Of a stretch of DNA of 64,000 nucleotides, positions 16,504 through 26,239 are shown piece after piece. Origin of the DNA: Microvirga thermotolerans. GTDB taxonomy: Bacteria > Pseudomonadota > Alphaproteobacteria > Rhizobiales > Beijerinckiaceae. Position 1 is the first letter of the stretch, and every line of letters begins with the position of its first letter. The stretch spans positions 3,254,001 through 3,318,000 of the forward strand of contig NZ_CP045423.1 of NCBI RefSeq assembly GCF_009363855.1, written 5' to 3'. Under the pieces are notes generated by a model, which did no database searches, was not told where the DNA came from, and worked only from the letters and a program-made list of their open reading frames with translations. A program made the translations under genes and the position numbers.

Positions 16504-17289
16504 ATGGCTTCTTCATTTCCTTCGTCGCACCGTACCGGCGCAAGGCCGCTCCTCGGCGTCATCGCCTGCAACCGTATTCTCGGCGAGGAGCGGGCTGCCA
16601 GCGTCATGAGGCGGTACCTCGTTGCCGCCTCCTACATGGACGCGTCCGTCGTCATCGTTCCGAGCCTTCCGGAGCTCGTCGACGCCGTGCGTCTCGCCTC
16701 CACGGTCGACGGGCTTCTCCTGACCGGAAGCCCTTCGAACATCTCCGGCCGTTTCTATGGCGAGGAGAACGCGACGGGAGAGGGCCCTTTCGACGAGGAG
16801 CGGGACGAAGTCGTCAGAACCATGATCGGCGAGGCATCGAAAGCAGGAAAGCCGATCCTCGGCATCTGCCGTGGCCTGCAGGAGATCAACGTCGCCCTCG
16901 GCGGAACCCTGCGGCGTGACCTCGCCGTCTCCTCCCGTGAGCTGGAGCATCACGCGCCTTCGGGCGTCGATCTCGATGCCATGTTCGGGCTGGAGCACGA
17001 GGTCAGCCTGAGGGAGGACGGGGTCCTGGCCCACATCCTCGGAACGACGCACATGAAGGTGAACTCCGTCCACTATCAAGGCATCGACCGCCTTGCACCC
17101 GGGGCCACGGTGGAGGCAACGGCACCGGATGGTGTCGTCGAGGCCTTGTCCGCCCGTCTCGGATCCTCCGCGGTGCTCGCCGTTCAATGGCATCCGGAAT
17201 GGCGCACCGAGCGGAACCGCCACTCCCAGAACCTCTTCCGCGCCTTCGGGCAAGTCTTGAGAGGTCAGGGCCTGCCGGGCTTCGTCTGA
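16504..17289 (+). CDS. puuD: Gamma-glutamyl-gamma-aminobutyrate hydrolase-like class I amidotransferase
   Basis: 261 residues of the peptidase C26 family. The nucleophile is Cys-122 in GICRGLQE, and the His-230/Glu-232 pair is in VQWHPEW. The full triad suggests an active hydrolase. PuuD releases GABA and glutamate from gamma-glutamyl-GABA in the Puu polyamine route. The ATG at 16504 has a GAGG about seven bases upstream; a longer frame starting within the ATPase gene lacks one. Context (polyamine-type importer and aminobutyraldehyde dehydrogenase) supports PuuD, though no PuuA or PuuB gene is in the window. Confidence 0.82.
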   Translation: MASSFPSSHRTGARPLLGVIACNRILGEERAASVMRRYLVAASYMDASVVIVPSLPELVDAVRLASTVDGLLLTGSPSNISGRFYGEENATGEGPFDEERDEVVRTMIGEASKAGKPILGICRGLQEINVALGGTLRRDLAVSSRELEHHAPSGVDLDAMFGLEHEVSLREDGVLAHILGTTHMKVNSVHYQGIDRLAPGATVEATAPDGVVEALSARLGSSAVLAVQWHPEWRTERNRHSQNLFRAFGQVLRGQGLPGFV

Positions 17290-17320
17290 TCGAATCGCTA
17301 CTCTTTTTTGGAATCTGCCC

Positions 17321-18754
17321 ATGTTCGAGAATTCGCACGTCTTTCTGAATGGCCGCTTCGAGGCCGGAAAAGGCAAGGCGGAGACGGTGGTAAACCCTTC
17401 GACGGGTGAGCCGGTCGCTACGCTGCCGAGCGCCGACCGTGACCAGATCGACCGCGCGGTCGCGGCAGCGGACGCCGCCTTTCCGGGCTGGGCGAACCTG
17501 ACGCCGCGTGAGCGCTCGAGAGCCCTGCTGCGGATCGCCGACAAGATCGAGGCCGATGCGGCCATCTTCGCGGATCTCGAATCCCGCAACTGCGGAAAGC
17601 CTCACCGCTACGTCCTCGGCGGCGAAGTTCCCAACGTGGTCGATGTCTTTCGCTTCTTCGCAGGGGCGGCGCGCACGATGCCGGGCGTTCCGGCCGGGGA
17701 ATATCGCAACGGGCGCAATACCAGCATGCTCCGGCGCGATCCGGTGGGGGTCGTTGCCTCCATCGCGCCCTGGAACTATCCCCTCCTGATGGCGAGCTGG
17801 AAGATTGCCCCGGCAATCGCCGCCGGCAACACCGTCGTCATCAAGCCTTCGGAGCATACTCCGCTGACTCTGCTGAAACTCGCCGAGATCCTGGCGGAGA
17901 TCCTGCCTCCCGGCGTCGTGAACGTGGTGACGGGCAACGGCGCCGACGTAGGTCAGCACCTCGTCTCCCATCCCCTGGTGCGGATGGTCTCCCTCACGGG
18001 CGACGTGGGAACGGGCCGGAAGATCATGGCCGCCGCGGCTGAGACTCTCAAGCGCACGCACCTCGAGCTTGGTGGCAAGGCGCCCGTGATCGTCTTCGAC
18101 GACGCGGATCTCTCCTGTCTCATCGAAACCTTAAAGGAAGCGAGCTTCTACAACGCGGGACAGGACTGCACGGCAGCGTGCCACATCTACGCGGCGGCCC
18201 CGATCCACGACCGCCTCGCCGCAGATCTCGCGAGCGCCATCAAGGCCCTTCCTTTCGGCGATCCCGACGATCCGCGGGCGGAGCTCGGACCGCTGATCAC
18301 CGCCCGGCAGCGCGAGCGCGTCGCCGGTTTCGTGGACCGCGCGCGGCAAGCCGGCGGCGAGGTTCTGGCCGGAGGCCGGGCGCCCGAACGCCCGGGCTTC
18401 TTCTATGAGCCCACTCTCGTCGCCGCGGCCCAGGCTTCCGAGATCGTGCAGAAGGAGGTGTTCGGCCCCGTGGTCTCGATCACGCCGTTCCGGGACGAAG
18501 AGCAGGTCGTCGCATGGGCGAACGCGTCGTCATACGGTCTCGCCTCCTCCGTGTGGACAAATAACGCAGGCCGCGCCACCCGCGTTTCCTCCGCCCTGCG
18601 CTACGGGGTGACCTGGGTCAATACCCATGGCGTGTTCGCCACGGAGATGCCTCATGGGGGCATGCGCCATTCGGGCTACGGCAGCGATCTCTCGATGAAC
18701 GGGCTCACGGAATATACCCAGGTCCGCCACGTCATGTTCGCGCACCAGTCCTGA
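17321..18754 (+). CDS. patD: Gamma-aminobutyraldehyde dehydrogenase-like aldehyde dehydrogenase
   Basis: 477-residue NAD-dependent aldehyde dehydrogenase. [13 protein letters not shown] is in the coenzyme site, [10 protein letters not shown] holds the general base Glu-249 and [10 protein letters not shown] the catalytic Cys-283. The GQDCTAAC context is that of PatD/YdcW aminobutyraldehyde and related aminoaldehyde dehydrogenases. It would oxidise 4-aminobutanal to GABA, which GabT/GabD in this window could process. Betaine aldehyde or another amino-aldehyde are alternatives. 31 bases after puuD; last gene of the run. Confidence 0.82.
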   Translation: MFENSHVFLNGRFEAGKGKAETVVNPSTGEPVATLPSADRDQIDRAVAAADAAFPGWANLTPRERSRALLRIADKIEADAAIFADLESRNCGKPHRYVLGGEVPNVVDVFRFFAGAARTMPGVPAGEYRNGRNTSMLRRDPVGVVASIAPWNYPLLMASWKIAPAIAAGNTVVIKPSEHTPLTLLKLAEILAEILPPGVVNVVTGNGADVGQHLVSHPLVRMVSLTGDVGTGRKIMAAAAETLKRTHLELGGKAPVIVFDDADLSCLIETLKEASFYNAGQDCTAACHIYAAAPIHDRLAADLASAIKALPFGDPDDPRAELGPLITARQRERVAGFVDRARQAGGEVLAGGRAPERPGFFYEPTLVAAAQASEIVQKEVFGPVVSITPFRDEEQVVAWANASSYGLASSVWTNNAGRATRVSSALRYGVTWVNTHGVFATEMPHGGMRHSGYGSDLSMNGLTEYTQVRHVMFAHQS

Positions 18755-18819
18755 GGCCGAGGTGCATGATCCGCTCTCGGACCGCCGGCATCCACCGGAG
18801 CGCGGGCAGTCCGAAAACG

Positions 18820-19788
18820 CTACGGGAAACCGGATGAACGTTTCCCAAGGCCTATGGCGAGGCGGTAGGCGAGACGGGCCGCGACGCGTCCGGTCCGGTC
18901 GTCGCAGTCGAGGTCGGGATTGAGCTCGGCGATGTCGGCCACGATCAGCTTTCCCGACGCCTTCACGGCATCGATCACGTCCTCCACCACGTCGAGGCCG
19001 ATGCCGCAGGCCGCAGGCGCGGACACTCCGGGCGCGGTCGCGGCCGGGAGCACATCGAGATCGATCGACAGGTAAACCCTGTCTACCGCGTCGAGGCGCT
19101 GCGCGAGAGCCCGCCTGACAGCGCCCGGGGCGGCCTTGCGAACCTCCTCGTCCAGCCAGTACTCGGCCCCGAGACGCGCCGCCCTTTCGAACAGTGCCGT
19201 CGTGTTCGCCAGTTCGCTGATCCCGATGCAGAGATAGTTGAACGAGGCGTTACGCGCCGCGCACAGTTCGGCGATCTGGCGGAACGGCGTGCCCGAGTTC
19301 GGAACGGGCGCGAGCCGCAGGTCGAAATGTGCGTCGAGGTTGACGACCAGAACCCTCGTCGAGGCCAGGTTGTCGCCAAGATGCTTCGCGAGCCCCAGGA
19401 AGCTGCCATAAGCGATTTCGTGCCCGCCGCCCAGAACGACGGGACGGATGCCCTTACCGAGAAGGGATGCGACCGCATCGGCCAGTCGTTCCTGCGCCGC
19501 GTCCAGGTCGCCGTCCCTGCAGGCGACATCGCCCGCATCGTGAAGCTCGGCCGGGCCGTGCACCGGCAGGCGCTCCAGTAGGCTGCGGATGACCGCAGGC
19601 CCCCGGGCGGCGCCGACACGGCCGTAGTTGCGGCGCACGCCCTCGTCGCAGGCAAAGCCGAGAATTGCCGCCCCCCCGCGCGTTTCCTCTTTCAGAGGGC
19701 GCAGCACGTCCTTCACCCGAAAGACAGGTCCGTCCTCTCCCCGGTCGCCGGGGAGGCCGGCGCTCGGAGCATCATGTTGCACCGACAT
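18820..19788 (-). CDS. hutG: Formimidoylglutamase-like ureohydrolase (arginase superfamily)
   Basis: 322 residues. Metal ligands of the binuclear Mn site are visible in LGGGHEIAYGSFLGL (His), NLDAHFDLR (D-x-H-x-D) and SIDLDVLPAATAPGVSAPA. GGGHE in place of GGDHS and the P-A-A-x-A-P-G-V-S-A-P-A run are typical of formimidoylglutamase, which splits N-formimidoyl-glutamate into glutamate and formamide. No other hut gene lies nearby. It is the last gene of an amino-acid importer operon, so it may process an imported substrate; a guanidino-acid hydrolase is possible. Confidence 0.78.
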   Translation of the reverse strand: MSVQHDAPSAGLPGDRGEDGPVFRVKDVLRPLKEETRGGAAILGFACDEGVRRNYGRVGAARGPAVIRSLLERLPVHGPAELHDAGDVACRDGDLDAAQERLADAVASLLGKGIRPVVLGGGHEIAYGSFLGLAKHLGDNLASTRVLVVNLDAHFDLRLAPVPNSGTPFRQIAELCAARNASFNYLCIGISELANTTALFERAARLGAEYWLDEEVRKAAPGAVRRALAQRLDAVDRVYLSIDLDVLPAATAPGVSAPAACGIGLDVVEDVIDAVKASGKLIVADIAELNPDLDCDDRTGRVAARLAYRLAIGLGKRSSGFP

Positions 19789-19794
19789 GAGAGC

Positions 19795-20559
19795 TCAATC
19801 CCGCGTGAGAACCGCCTGGAGGAAGGAGCGGGTGCGCGGGTTCTGCGGATTGCCGAACACCTGCTCGGGCGGCCCCGCTTCGATGATGCGGCCTGCATCC
19901 ATGACCATCACCACGTCCGCAACCTCGCGGGCGAAGCCCATCTCGTGGGTGACCACGATCATCGTCATGCCCTCCCTGGCGAGGGCCTTCATGACCTGCA
20001 GCACCTCACCCACCAGCTCTGGGTCGAGGGCCGATGTCGGCTCGTCGAACAGCATGACGCGCGGCTGCATAGCGAGCGCGCGGGCGATGGCGACGCGCTG
20101 CTTCTGGCCGCCCGAGAGGGTCGAAGGGTAGGCTTCCGCCTTCTGCGCGAGGCCGACCTTTGCGAGAAGATCGCGGGCAAGTGCATCGGCATCGGCCTTC
20201 GACATTTTGCGAAGCTGTCGCGGGCCCACAGTCACGTTCTCGATCACCGTCAGATGCGGAAACAGGTTGAAGGACTGGAACACCATGCCCACCTGCATGC
20301 GCAGGGCATTGAGCTCCTTGTCCGGGATCAGACGGCCTTCCTTGACCAGATCCGCCCCGCAGATCGTGATGGATCCTTCCTGCGGCACTTCGAGAGCGTT
20401 GCAGCAGCGCAGGAGCGTGCTTTTTCCCGAGCCCGACGGGCCGATGATGACGACGACCTGCGAAGGCTGCACCGAAAGGGAAACGTCGTTGAGCACCCGG
20501 TGCGCGCCGAAGCTCTTGCCGATGTGGCGCACCTCGACAATGGGTTTCGAAAGACTCAT
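19795..20559 (-). CDS. Polar amino-acid ABC transporter ATP-binding protein
   Basis: 254 residues. Walker A is GPSGSGKST, the signature [13 protein letters not shown], Walker [15 protein letters not shown] and the switch is VVTHEMGFA. This is the GlnQ/HisP-type layout without a C-terminal extension. GGAGGAG lies upstream of the start. The start overlaps the permease stop (ATGA) and the hutG start is seven bases after its stop. Confidence 0.92.
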   Translation of the reverse strand: MSLSKPIVEVRHIGKSFGAHRVLNDVSLSVQPSQVVVIIGPSGSGKSTLLRCCNALEVPQEGSITICGADLVKEGRLIPDKELNALRMQVGMVFQSFNLFPHLTVIENVTVGPRQLRKMSKADADALARDLLAKVGLAQKAEAYPSTLSGGQKQRVAIARALAMQPRVMLFDEPTSALDPELVGEVLQVMKALAREGMTMIVVTHEMGFAREVADVVMVMDAGRIIEAGPPEQVFGNPQNPRTRSFLQAVLTRD

Positions 20560-21233
20560 TGCACGACTCCTCCGGCGCGCAGCCGCGTTTCGAGATGGCG
20601 GAGCAGCAAGCCTGTCAGGCTGGTGAGGATGAGATAGACGAAGGCGATCGCCAGGTAGACTTCCAGGGACCGGTAGGAGACCGAAATGATCTTCTGTCCC
20701 TCATGCATGAGGTCCGCAATCGTCAACAGCGACACGAGCGCAGAGTTCTTGATGAGCGCGATGAACTCGTTCCCGAGAGGAGGAATCATCCGCACGACCG
20801 CCTGCGGAAGGATGATGATGCGCATCGCCTGGCGGTAAGACATGCCCAGCGAGCGGGCGGCCTCCATCTGGCCGCGGTCGATGGACTGGATGGCGCCTCG
20901 CACGATCTCCGACACGTAGGCGCCCGAATAGATCCCCAGGCCGAGGACGCCGCACAGGAAGGCGGGAAGCAGGATGTTGAACTGGGGCAGGCCGAAGAAG
21001 AGCAGGAACAGCTGCACCAGGAGCGGCGTGCCCCGGATGAACGTGACATAACCCGTCGCCAGTCCATAGATCAGTTTCTTGCTCGGATCGAGCCGGGCGA
21101 TGCCGACGAGGAGGCCGAGCACGCAGCCGAGGAGAAGCGATGCGCTCGTCACCTGGATGGTCACGATGGCGCCGTGCAGGAGCTGGGACCAGCCCAGCCA
21201 AACCGGGGTAAAATCTAAGGTCATCCGGGACAC
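20556..21233 (-). CDS. Polar amino-acid ABC transporter permease
   Basis: 225 residues, about five membrane segments, HisM/GlnP family. [19 protein letters not shown] is the family signature, and [20 protein letters not shown] is the EAA loop. The coordinates use a GTG at 21233; an ATG at 21224 with AGGTG seven bases upstream is equally likely. Only one permease is present, so a homodimeric channel is expected. Confidence 0.9.
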   Translation of the reverse strand: MSRMTLDFTPVWLGWSQLLHGAIVTIQVTSASLLLGCVLGLLVGIARLDPSKKLIYGLATGYVTFIRGTPLLVQLFLLFFGLPQFNILLPAFLCGVLGLGIYSGAYVSEIVRGAIQSIDRGQMEAARSLGMSYRQAMRIIILPQAVVRMIPPLGNEFIALIKNSALVSLLTIADLMHEGQKIISVSYRSLEVYLAIAFVYLILTSLTGLLLRHLETRLRAGGVVQ

Positions 21234-21252
21234 CTGATGGATGGCGAGGGGG

Positions 21253-21996
21253 TTAGTTGCCGGCCTCGAACCACTTCTGAACGAGCTTGTCGTAGGTTCC
21301 GTCGGCCTTCACCTTGGCGAGCGCCTGGTTGAGCTCCTTGGTCAGCTCCGGCAGATCCTTGCGAACGGCCATGCCGTATTCCTCGACGGTGAGCTGCTTG
21401 TCGATCACCTTCACGCCCGGACGGCTCTTCGCGAAGAGCTTGGCGGCAGGCTTGCCCGTGACGGCGGCATCGACGCGGCCGATCTCCACCAGGTTGAACA
21501 TTTCCTGGTTCTTCTCCACCTCGACGCGCTCCACCTTCGGGAACTTCTCCTGAAGGTAAGCGACCGACTTGGTGCCGACCTGGACCGACACCTTCTTGCC
21601 GTCGAGATCTTCCGGCCCCTTGATCGTGGTGTTGTCCTTCTTCACCAGCATCACGAGACCGCCGGGATAGTAGGGGTCCGTGAAGTCGACCACCTTCTTG
21701 CGCTCGTCCGTGATGTAGATCGCGGAGACCGCCATGTCGAAGCGCTTCGCCAGGAGGCCGGGGATGAGTCCCTTGAAGTCGATGGAGGTCCACTCGACCT
21801 TCTTGCCCATCTTCTGGGCCAGCGCTTCGACGAGCTCGATGTCGAAGCCGGTCAGCTTGCCGTTCTCCTGGAACTCGAACGGCATGAAGGTCGCGTCCGT
21901 GGCGACCCGCAGCGTTTCCGGCGTCTGCGCCTGCGCCACGCCGAAGCAGGCCAGCGCCCCGGCCACGCCGAGCGCGATCTTACGAAGCAATGTCAT
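21253..21996 (-). CDS. Amino-acid ABC transporter periplasmic substrate-binding protein
   Basis: 247 residues of the type II (SBP_bac_3) fold. The N-terminal 23 residues form a signal peptide ending in VAQA. Family motifs are ATDATFMPFEF, GFDIELVEALAQKMG, DMAVSAIYITDERKK and VDFTDPYY. AGGAG precedes the start. Starts 24 bases after the IclR stop; the likely ligand is histidine-derived or another polar amino acid, from the hutG-like partner. Confidence 0.9.
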   Translation of the reverse strand: MTLLRKIALGVAGALACFGVAQAQTPETLRVATDATFMPFEFQENGKLTGFDIELVEALAQKMGKKVEWTSIDFKGLIPGLLAKRFDMAVSAIYITDERKKVVDFTDPYYPGGLVMLVKKDNTTIKGPEDLDGKKVSVQVGTKSVAYLQEKFPKVERVEVEKNQEMFNLVEIGRVDAAVTGKPAAKLFAKSRPGVKVIDKQLTVEEYGMAVRKDLPELTKELNQALAKVKADGTYDKLVQKWFEAGN

Positions 21997-22020
21997 GGGA
22001 TTTCCCTCTCCTTTGGTTGA

Positions 22021-22749
22021 TCAGACTTGTTGAAGGCGCATGGAGATGACCTTCGCGGTCGCGACAGTAAGCTGGATCAGCTCGTCGCGTCTCTGGCCGA
22101 CGCGTGTGCTCGGAGCCATGAGGCTGAGGCCGCCTTCGAGGCGAGCATCATGCGAGAAGATCGGCGCGCTGGCGCCCCAGACGCCGGCATCGACTTCGCC
22201 TTCGCTTTCGGCATAACCGCGCGCCCGAACCTCTTTCAGGTCCCGCAGGAGCGCAGACCGCGCTGCATCGTCATCGCCCAGGAGGCGGTTGCACACCTCG
22301 TCCTGAACGGTTTGCGGCAGGAAGGCCAGCAGGGCCTTGGCCGAAGCACCGCGGCTCAGAGGCTGGGAACGCCCCTTGCTGAAGGAGCAGCGCAGGGATT
22401 GCGGGCTCTCGATCATCTCCAGACAGAAAACCTCGGTGCCCAGGGCCTTCATCAGGCCGACGCTCTCCTGCGTGAGGAGACTGAGCCTCTGCATCTCGGG
22501 CAGGGCGACGGCGAGGACCTGAGACGTCCTGTCGAAGCTCTGCGCCATCTTCAGGCAGATCGGGCCGGGGCCGTAGCCGAGATCGCGCCCGAGATCGACG
22601 ATGAAGTCGCGATCCTTCAGCAGGGTGAGGTGCCGGTAGGCGCTGGAGAGCGGAATGCCGGCCCTTTCGCTGACCTGCTTCGCAGAGACAGGTTCGCTCG
22701 CGGTCGCGACCGTTACCAGAACATCAAGGAGCCGCTCGACAGCCGACAT
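22021..22749 (-). CDS. IclR-family transcriptional regulator
   Basis: 242 residues. The N-terminal winged helix (RLLDVLVTVATASEPVSAKQVSERAGI, PLSSAYRHLTLL) is followed by a GAF-like effector domain with the family's AKALLAFLP and AESEGEVDAGVWGASAPIF stretches. It is the first gene of the leftward importer-hutG operon, implying autoregulated control of that operon. A dyad upstream is a candidate operator. Confidence 0.9.
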   Translation of the reverse strand: MSAVERLLDVLVTVATASEPVSAKQVSERAGIPLSSAYRHLTLLKDRDFIVDLGRDLGYGPGPICLKMAQSFDRTSQVLAVALPEMQRLSLLTQESVGLMKALGTEVFCLEMIESPQSLRCSFSKGRSQPLSRGASAKALLAFLPQTVQDEVCNRLLGDDDAARSALLRDLKEVRARGYAESEGEVDAGVWGASAPIFSHDARLEGGLSLMAPSTRVGQRRDELIQLTVATAKVISMRLQQV

Positions 22750-22785
22750 TCCATCCCGCCCAGTTCTTATTCTATGGGATTAGTA

Positions 22786-22815
22786 TTTCCGCTATTTGGG
22801 AATTGCAAGCGGAAA
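22786..22815. promoter_or_regulatory. Candidate IclR operator upstream of the IclR-led operon
   Basis: A perfect eight-base inverted repeat, TTTCCGCT (22786-22793) and AGCGGAAA (22808-22815), with a 14-base centre. It starts 36 bases upstream of the IclR start codon in a locally AT-rich stretch. The G-G-A-A-A arms resemble IclR-type sites. Position suggests autoregulation; binding is not shown. Confidence 0.45.
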
Positions 22816-22976
22816 CTGCCGGCACCGGCAAGTCACGTTACCACATTCGGCAACATTAACTGCAGACGGGGAGCGCCGGCGAATGCTGACGAGGTCCGGG
22901 CGTCCTGTATGGGGCGGACCTCGCGAACGGATTCCGCTGCTGGCCGTTATGCATCGGATCTACCGACGGAGCCCTC

Positions 22977-23459
22977 ATGGTCGGGTTCGCTTCCACGCTC
23001 CCTTTCGTCATGACGTCCGCACTGGCGGAGGAACTGCCTGGCGGCACGATCTTCCGAGGCGGCTCCTATCGCGAGACCATCGACATCGTCCTGGAATGGG
23101 TCTCCACCGGAATAGAGGTCGCGGGCGTCACGATCATCGTCGTCGGGGCCATCGCGGCGACCGCGGTGTTCCTGTATGGCGGCCTCGTCTCGGTCGGCTG
23201 GCCGGCCGCGTTCCACAGGTACCGCGCCAATCTCGGCCGCGGCATCCTTCTCGGCCTCGAGCTTCTCGTTGCCGCCGACATCATCGGCACGGTGGCAGTA
23301 ACGCCCTCCATCGAGAACCTCGCGATTCTCGCGCTGATCGTGCTCATCCGCACGTTCCTCAGCTTCTCGCTCGAGGTGGAGATCGAAGGCCGCTGGCCCT
23401 GGCGAAGGGCCGAGGCGGACAGAGAAGGCCCGTCGGAAGAGACGCGCGAGCGGTTGTGA
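22977..23459 (+). CDS. DUF1622 family membrane protein
   Basis: 160 residues with about three hydrophobic segments (near residues 45-70, 85-105 and 115-132). The diagnostic stretch LGRGILLGLELLVAADI, followed by LALIVLIRTFLSFSLEVEIEG, matches DUF1622. Function of the family is unknown. It stands alone between two leftward operons. The N-terminus may be cleaved or may be a short helix. Confidence 0.82.
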   Translation: MVGFASTLPFVMTSALAEELPGGTIFRGGSYRETIDIVLEWVSTGIEVAGVTIIVVGAIAATAVFLYGGLVSVGWPAAFHRYRANLGRGILLGLELLVAADIIGTVAVTPSIENLAILALIVLIRTFLSFSLEVEIEGRWPWRRAEADREGPSEETRERL

Positions 23460-23511
23460 GGACGGATGTGAAGGCGCAGGCGCTCCCTCCCGATCCGTTC
23501 CTGTTTCGCCC

Positions 23512-23544
23512 CGTTGGCCGCTTCGGAGAAGCGACGGAGCAACG
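23512..23544. terminator. Weak hairpin in convergent spacer
   Basis: CGCTTC-GGA-GAAGCG (23519-23533) forms a perfect six-base stem, enclosed by an outer CGTTG/CAACG pair (23512-23516 and 23540-23544). It lies between the DUF1622 stop and the importer ATPase stop. No T-tract is seen, so a terminator role is tentative. Confidence 0.3.
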
Positions 23545-23596
23545 CGGCTCGTCGCCCTTCAGCGACAAGCCGGCTCCCACTGCTGCGCCCGATGCC

Positions 23597-24397
23597 TTAG
23601 CTCTGAATGAAGCGGCTGAGGAAGAGGCGGGTGCGCGGATGCGCAGGATTGGACAGGACGACATTCGGGTCACCCTGCTCGACGACCTTGCCGCCGTCCA
23701 TGAAGACGACCCGGTCGGCGGCTTCGCGCGCGAAGCCGATTTCGTGCGTGACGACGATCATGGTCAGCCCCTGCTCCGCCAGATCGCGCATCGTTGCGAG
23801 CACTTCTCCCACCAGTTCCGGGTCGAGCGCCGAGGTCGGCTCGTCGAACAGCATGAGCGTCGGACGGATCGCGAGCGCACGGGCAATGGCGACCCGCTGC
23901 TGCTGTCCGCCCGAGAGCTGCCGGGGATATGCATGAGCCTTGTGTACCAGGCCGACGCGCTGCAGAAGCTCCATCGCGTAGGCCTCCGCCGCCTTGCGGC
24001 TTTGCCCGTGAACGCCAATGGGCGCCTCGACGATGTTCTCCAGCGCCGTCATATGCGGATAGAGGTTGAACTGCTGGAACACCATGCCGATCTTCCGTCG
24101 CTGCGCGGCGATGGCCCGGTCCGACAGCTTGTGCAGACGCCCTTTGCGGAGTTCGTAGCCGATCTGCTGGTCGCCAACCTCGATGAAGCCGCGGTCGATC
24201 GCCTCCAGATGATTGATGCACCGCAGGAACGTGGACTTTCCGGACCCCGAGGGTCCCAGGATCACGACCACCTCTCCAGGCATGACGTCCAGGTCGATCC
24301 CCTTCAACACCTCGTTGCTGCCGAAGGATTTGTGGACATTCCGCGCACGGACGAGGGGATGGGCCGCCATGGAAACCGATTGCACTGCCGACCTCAT
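23597..24397 (-). CDS. Amino-acid ABC transporter ATP-binding protein
   Basis: 266 residues, GlnQ/HisP type. Walker A is GPSGSGKST, the Q-loop [10 protein letters not shown], the signature [13 protein letters not shown], Walker [15 protein letters not shown] and the switch VVTHEIGFA. The start overlaps the permease stop (ATGA) with GGAGGAG six bases upstream. Met-10 is an alternative start. Last gene of a five-gene leftward operon. Confidence 0.92.
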   Translation of the reverse strand: MRSAVQSVSMAAHPLVRARNVHKSFGSNEVLKGIDLDVMPGEVVVILGPSGSGKSTFLRCINHLEAIDRGFIEVGDQQIGYELRKGRLHKLSDRAIAAQRRKIGMVFQQFNLYPHMTALENIVEAPIGVHGQSRKAAEAYAMELLQRVGLVHKAHAYPRQLSGGQQQRVAIARALAIRPTLMLFDEPTSALDPELVGEVLATMRDLAEQGLTMIVVTHEIGFAREAADRVVFMDGGKVVEQGDPNVVLSNPAHPRTRLFLSRFIQS

Positions 24398-25311
24398 GCG
24401 GTCTCCTCCACACGGATTGCGGCGGCCGCCTTCGCCTCATCGGCGGAGGAACCACGCTCGCCGCGCGCATAATAGCGTTCGATGAAGCTCTGCCCGATGT
24501 TGAGGATGGATGTGACGACGAGATACCAGATCACGGCGACCATCAGCATCGGGATCACCTCGAAGGTGCGGTTGTAGACCGCCTGCACCGAGTAGAGCAG
24601 ATCCGACATGGCGATGACGCTCACCAGGGACGTTGCCTTGATCATGCTGATGAGCTGGTTCCCGGTCGGCGGAATGATGGAGCGCATGGCCTGCGGAATG
24701 ATGATGCGCCGCAGGGCCCGCAGCCGACTCATCCCGAAGGCGTCCGTGGCCTCGATCTGCCCCCTGTCGACGGAAAGGAGGCCGCCGCGAATGATCTCGG
24801 CCATGTAGGCGGCCTCGTTGAGGGACAGGCCGGCGATGGCCGCCGTCATAGGCGTGATGAGATCGTTCGTGTTCCAGCGGGCCAGGGTGGGCCCGAACGG
24901 GATGGAGATCGCGATCTCCGGGAAGAGCGTGGAGAGATTGTACCAGAAGATCAGCTGAACGAGCAGCGGCGTTCCCCGGAAGAACCAGATGAACAGGGCG
25001 GCCAGAGAGCGAAACAGAACGTCCTGGGACATCCTCGCAATGGCCAGGATCAGGCCGATGGCGATGCCGATCGCCATCGCGACAACGGTGAGGCCGAGCG
25101 TCACCGACAGTCCCTTGAGAATCGACTCGGCCGTGAGCCACTGGGCCACGATGTGCCAGCCGAAATTCTCGTTACGGGCGACGACCCAGGCAAAGTTCCC
25201 TGCGACGAGCAGCACGACGGTCCAGAGCAGCCAGCGTCCCCACTCGACCGGCTGATGGGCGTTCGCGACGTCGCGAGGGTGAACCTGGGAACTGACGGTG
25301 CGCTCGGCCAT
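24394..25311 (-). CDS. Amino-acid ABC transporter permease
   Basis: 305 residues, HisM/GlnP-family fold with an N-terminal extension of about 60 residues before the first core helix. [20 protein letters not shown] is the family motif and EATDAFGMSRLRALRRIIIPQ the EAA loop. The long loop between helices (LFPEIAISIPFGPTLARWN) matches permeases of about 300 residues in the cystine/opine-like branch. The ATG at 25311 is chosen, five bases after the binding-protein stop; a longer in-frame start overlaps that gene. Confidence 0.88.
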   Translation of the reverse strand: MAERTVSSQVHPRDVANAHQPVEWGRWLLWTVVLLVAGNFAWVVARNENFGWHIVAQWLTAESILKGLSVTLGLTVVAMAIGIAIGLILAIARMSQDVLFRSLAALFIWFFRGTPLLVQLIFWYNLSTLFPEIAISIPFGPTLARWNTNDLITPMTAAIAGLSLNEAAYMAEIIRGGLLSVDRGQIEATDAFGMSRLRALRRIIIPQAMRSIIPPTGNQLISMIKATSLVSVIAMSDLLYSVQAVYNRTFEVIPMLMVAVIWYLVVTSILNIGQSFIERYYARGERGSSADEAKAAAAIRVEETA

Positions 25312-25316
25312 GCTCG

Positions 25317-26210
25317 TCACTTCTTCGCGAGATTGATTCCGGGCTCCGGAATCATGTTGTTCTCGAGCCCCCACTTCTTCATGACGGCGGCATAGGTACC
25401 GTTCTTCACGAGTTCCTTGATCGCTCCGAGGAGGATCTCGCCCAGCGGGGAGCCCTTGGCGACGACGGCGCCCTGATACAGGTCGTCGAACCCGTTTGCC
25501 TTGCCGACGGCGGCAAGCTCCAATTCACCGTTCGCCTGCTGCACGAAATAGGTGAGAGGAGCCTGGGAGGAGAAGAAGGCATCGGCACGCTTCGAACGGA
25601 CGGACAGGATCGACGTCGGCTGGTCGGTATAGGACTGAACCTCCAGAGCAGGCTTTCCCTCCGCCGCGCATTTCTCGGCCTGGGCCTTGATGACCCGCTC
25701 GGCCGAACCGCCCGACATGACGGCGATGCGGTTTCCGCAGGCCTCCTCCAAGGAGTTGATGCCCTTGGGATTGCCCTTCTGCACGGCGAAGACGACGTAT
25801 TCCTGGACATAATCCACGAAATCGTTCGCCTCCTGGCGCGACTTGAAATCGCCCACGGGCCCCATCGCGAACTGATAGCGCCCAGACTTGATCCCGCTGA
25901 GCAGGGCCGACAGCCCGCTGACGGTGGCGTGCTCGATCTTGACGCCGAGCAGCTGCCCGATCGCATCGGCGAGATCGGCGCTCGCGCCCGTCATCGTGCG
26001 GGAATCGGTGACGATTTCATAAGGGGGAAACGAACCGCTGTTGACCGAGACCAGCTTGTTCGACGCCCTGATCTCTTCCGGCAGCTTGGCGCGAAGATCG
26101 TCGTTGACCTTCTGCTGAGGAATATTCCCTGCGGGCGCGGCCTGTGCGAAGGCTGCGCCATGGGACAGGACCATCGCCATTCCGGCGGCCCACAGAACAT
26201 TTCGAAGCAT
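25317..26210 (-). CDS. Amino-acid-type ABC transporter substrate-binding protein
   Basis: 297 residues, SBP_bac_3 fold. The signal peptide covers about residues 1-22 (MLRNVLWAAGMAMVLSHGAAFA). Core motifs are SGSFPPYEIV, GASADLADAIGQLLG, YQFAMGPVGDFKSRQE and VDYVQEYVVFAV. AAGGAA lies seven bases before the ATG. The open frame continues upstream through the amidase gene in another frame, but that part is a shadow. Ligand unknown. Confidence 0.88.
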   Translation of the reverse strand: MLRNVLWAAGMAMVLSHGAAFAQAAPAGNIPQQKVNDDLRAKLPEEIRASNKLVSVNSGSFPPYEIVTDSRTMTGASADLADAIGQLLGVKIEHATVSGLSALLSGIKSGRYQFAMGPVGDFKSRQEANDFVDYVQEYVVFAVQKGNPKGINSLEEACGNRIAVMSGGSAERVIKAQAEKCAAEGKPALEVQSYTDQPTSILSVRSKRADAFFSSQAPLTYFVQQANGELELAAVGKANGFDDLYQGAVVAKGSPLGEILLGAIKELVKNGTYAAVMKKWGLENNMIPEPGINLAKK

Positions 26211-26239
26211 CGTCGTTTCCTTCCCTCTCTGGTTGAATG

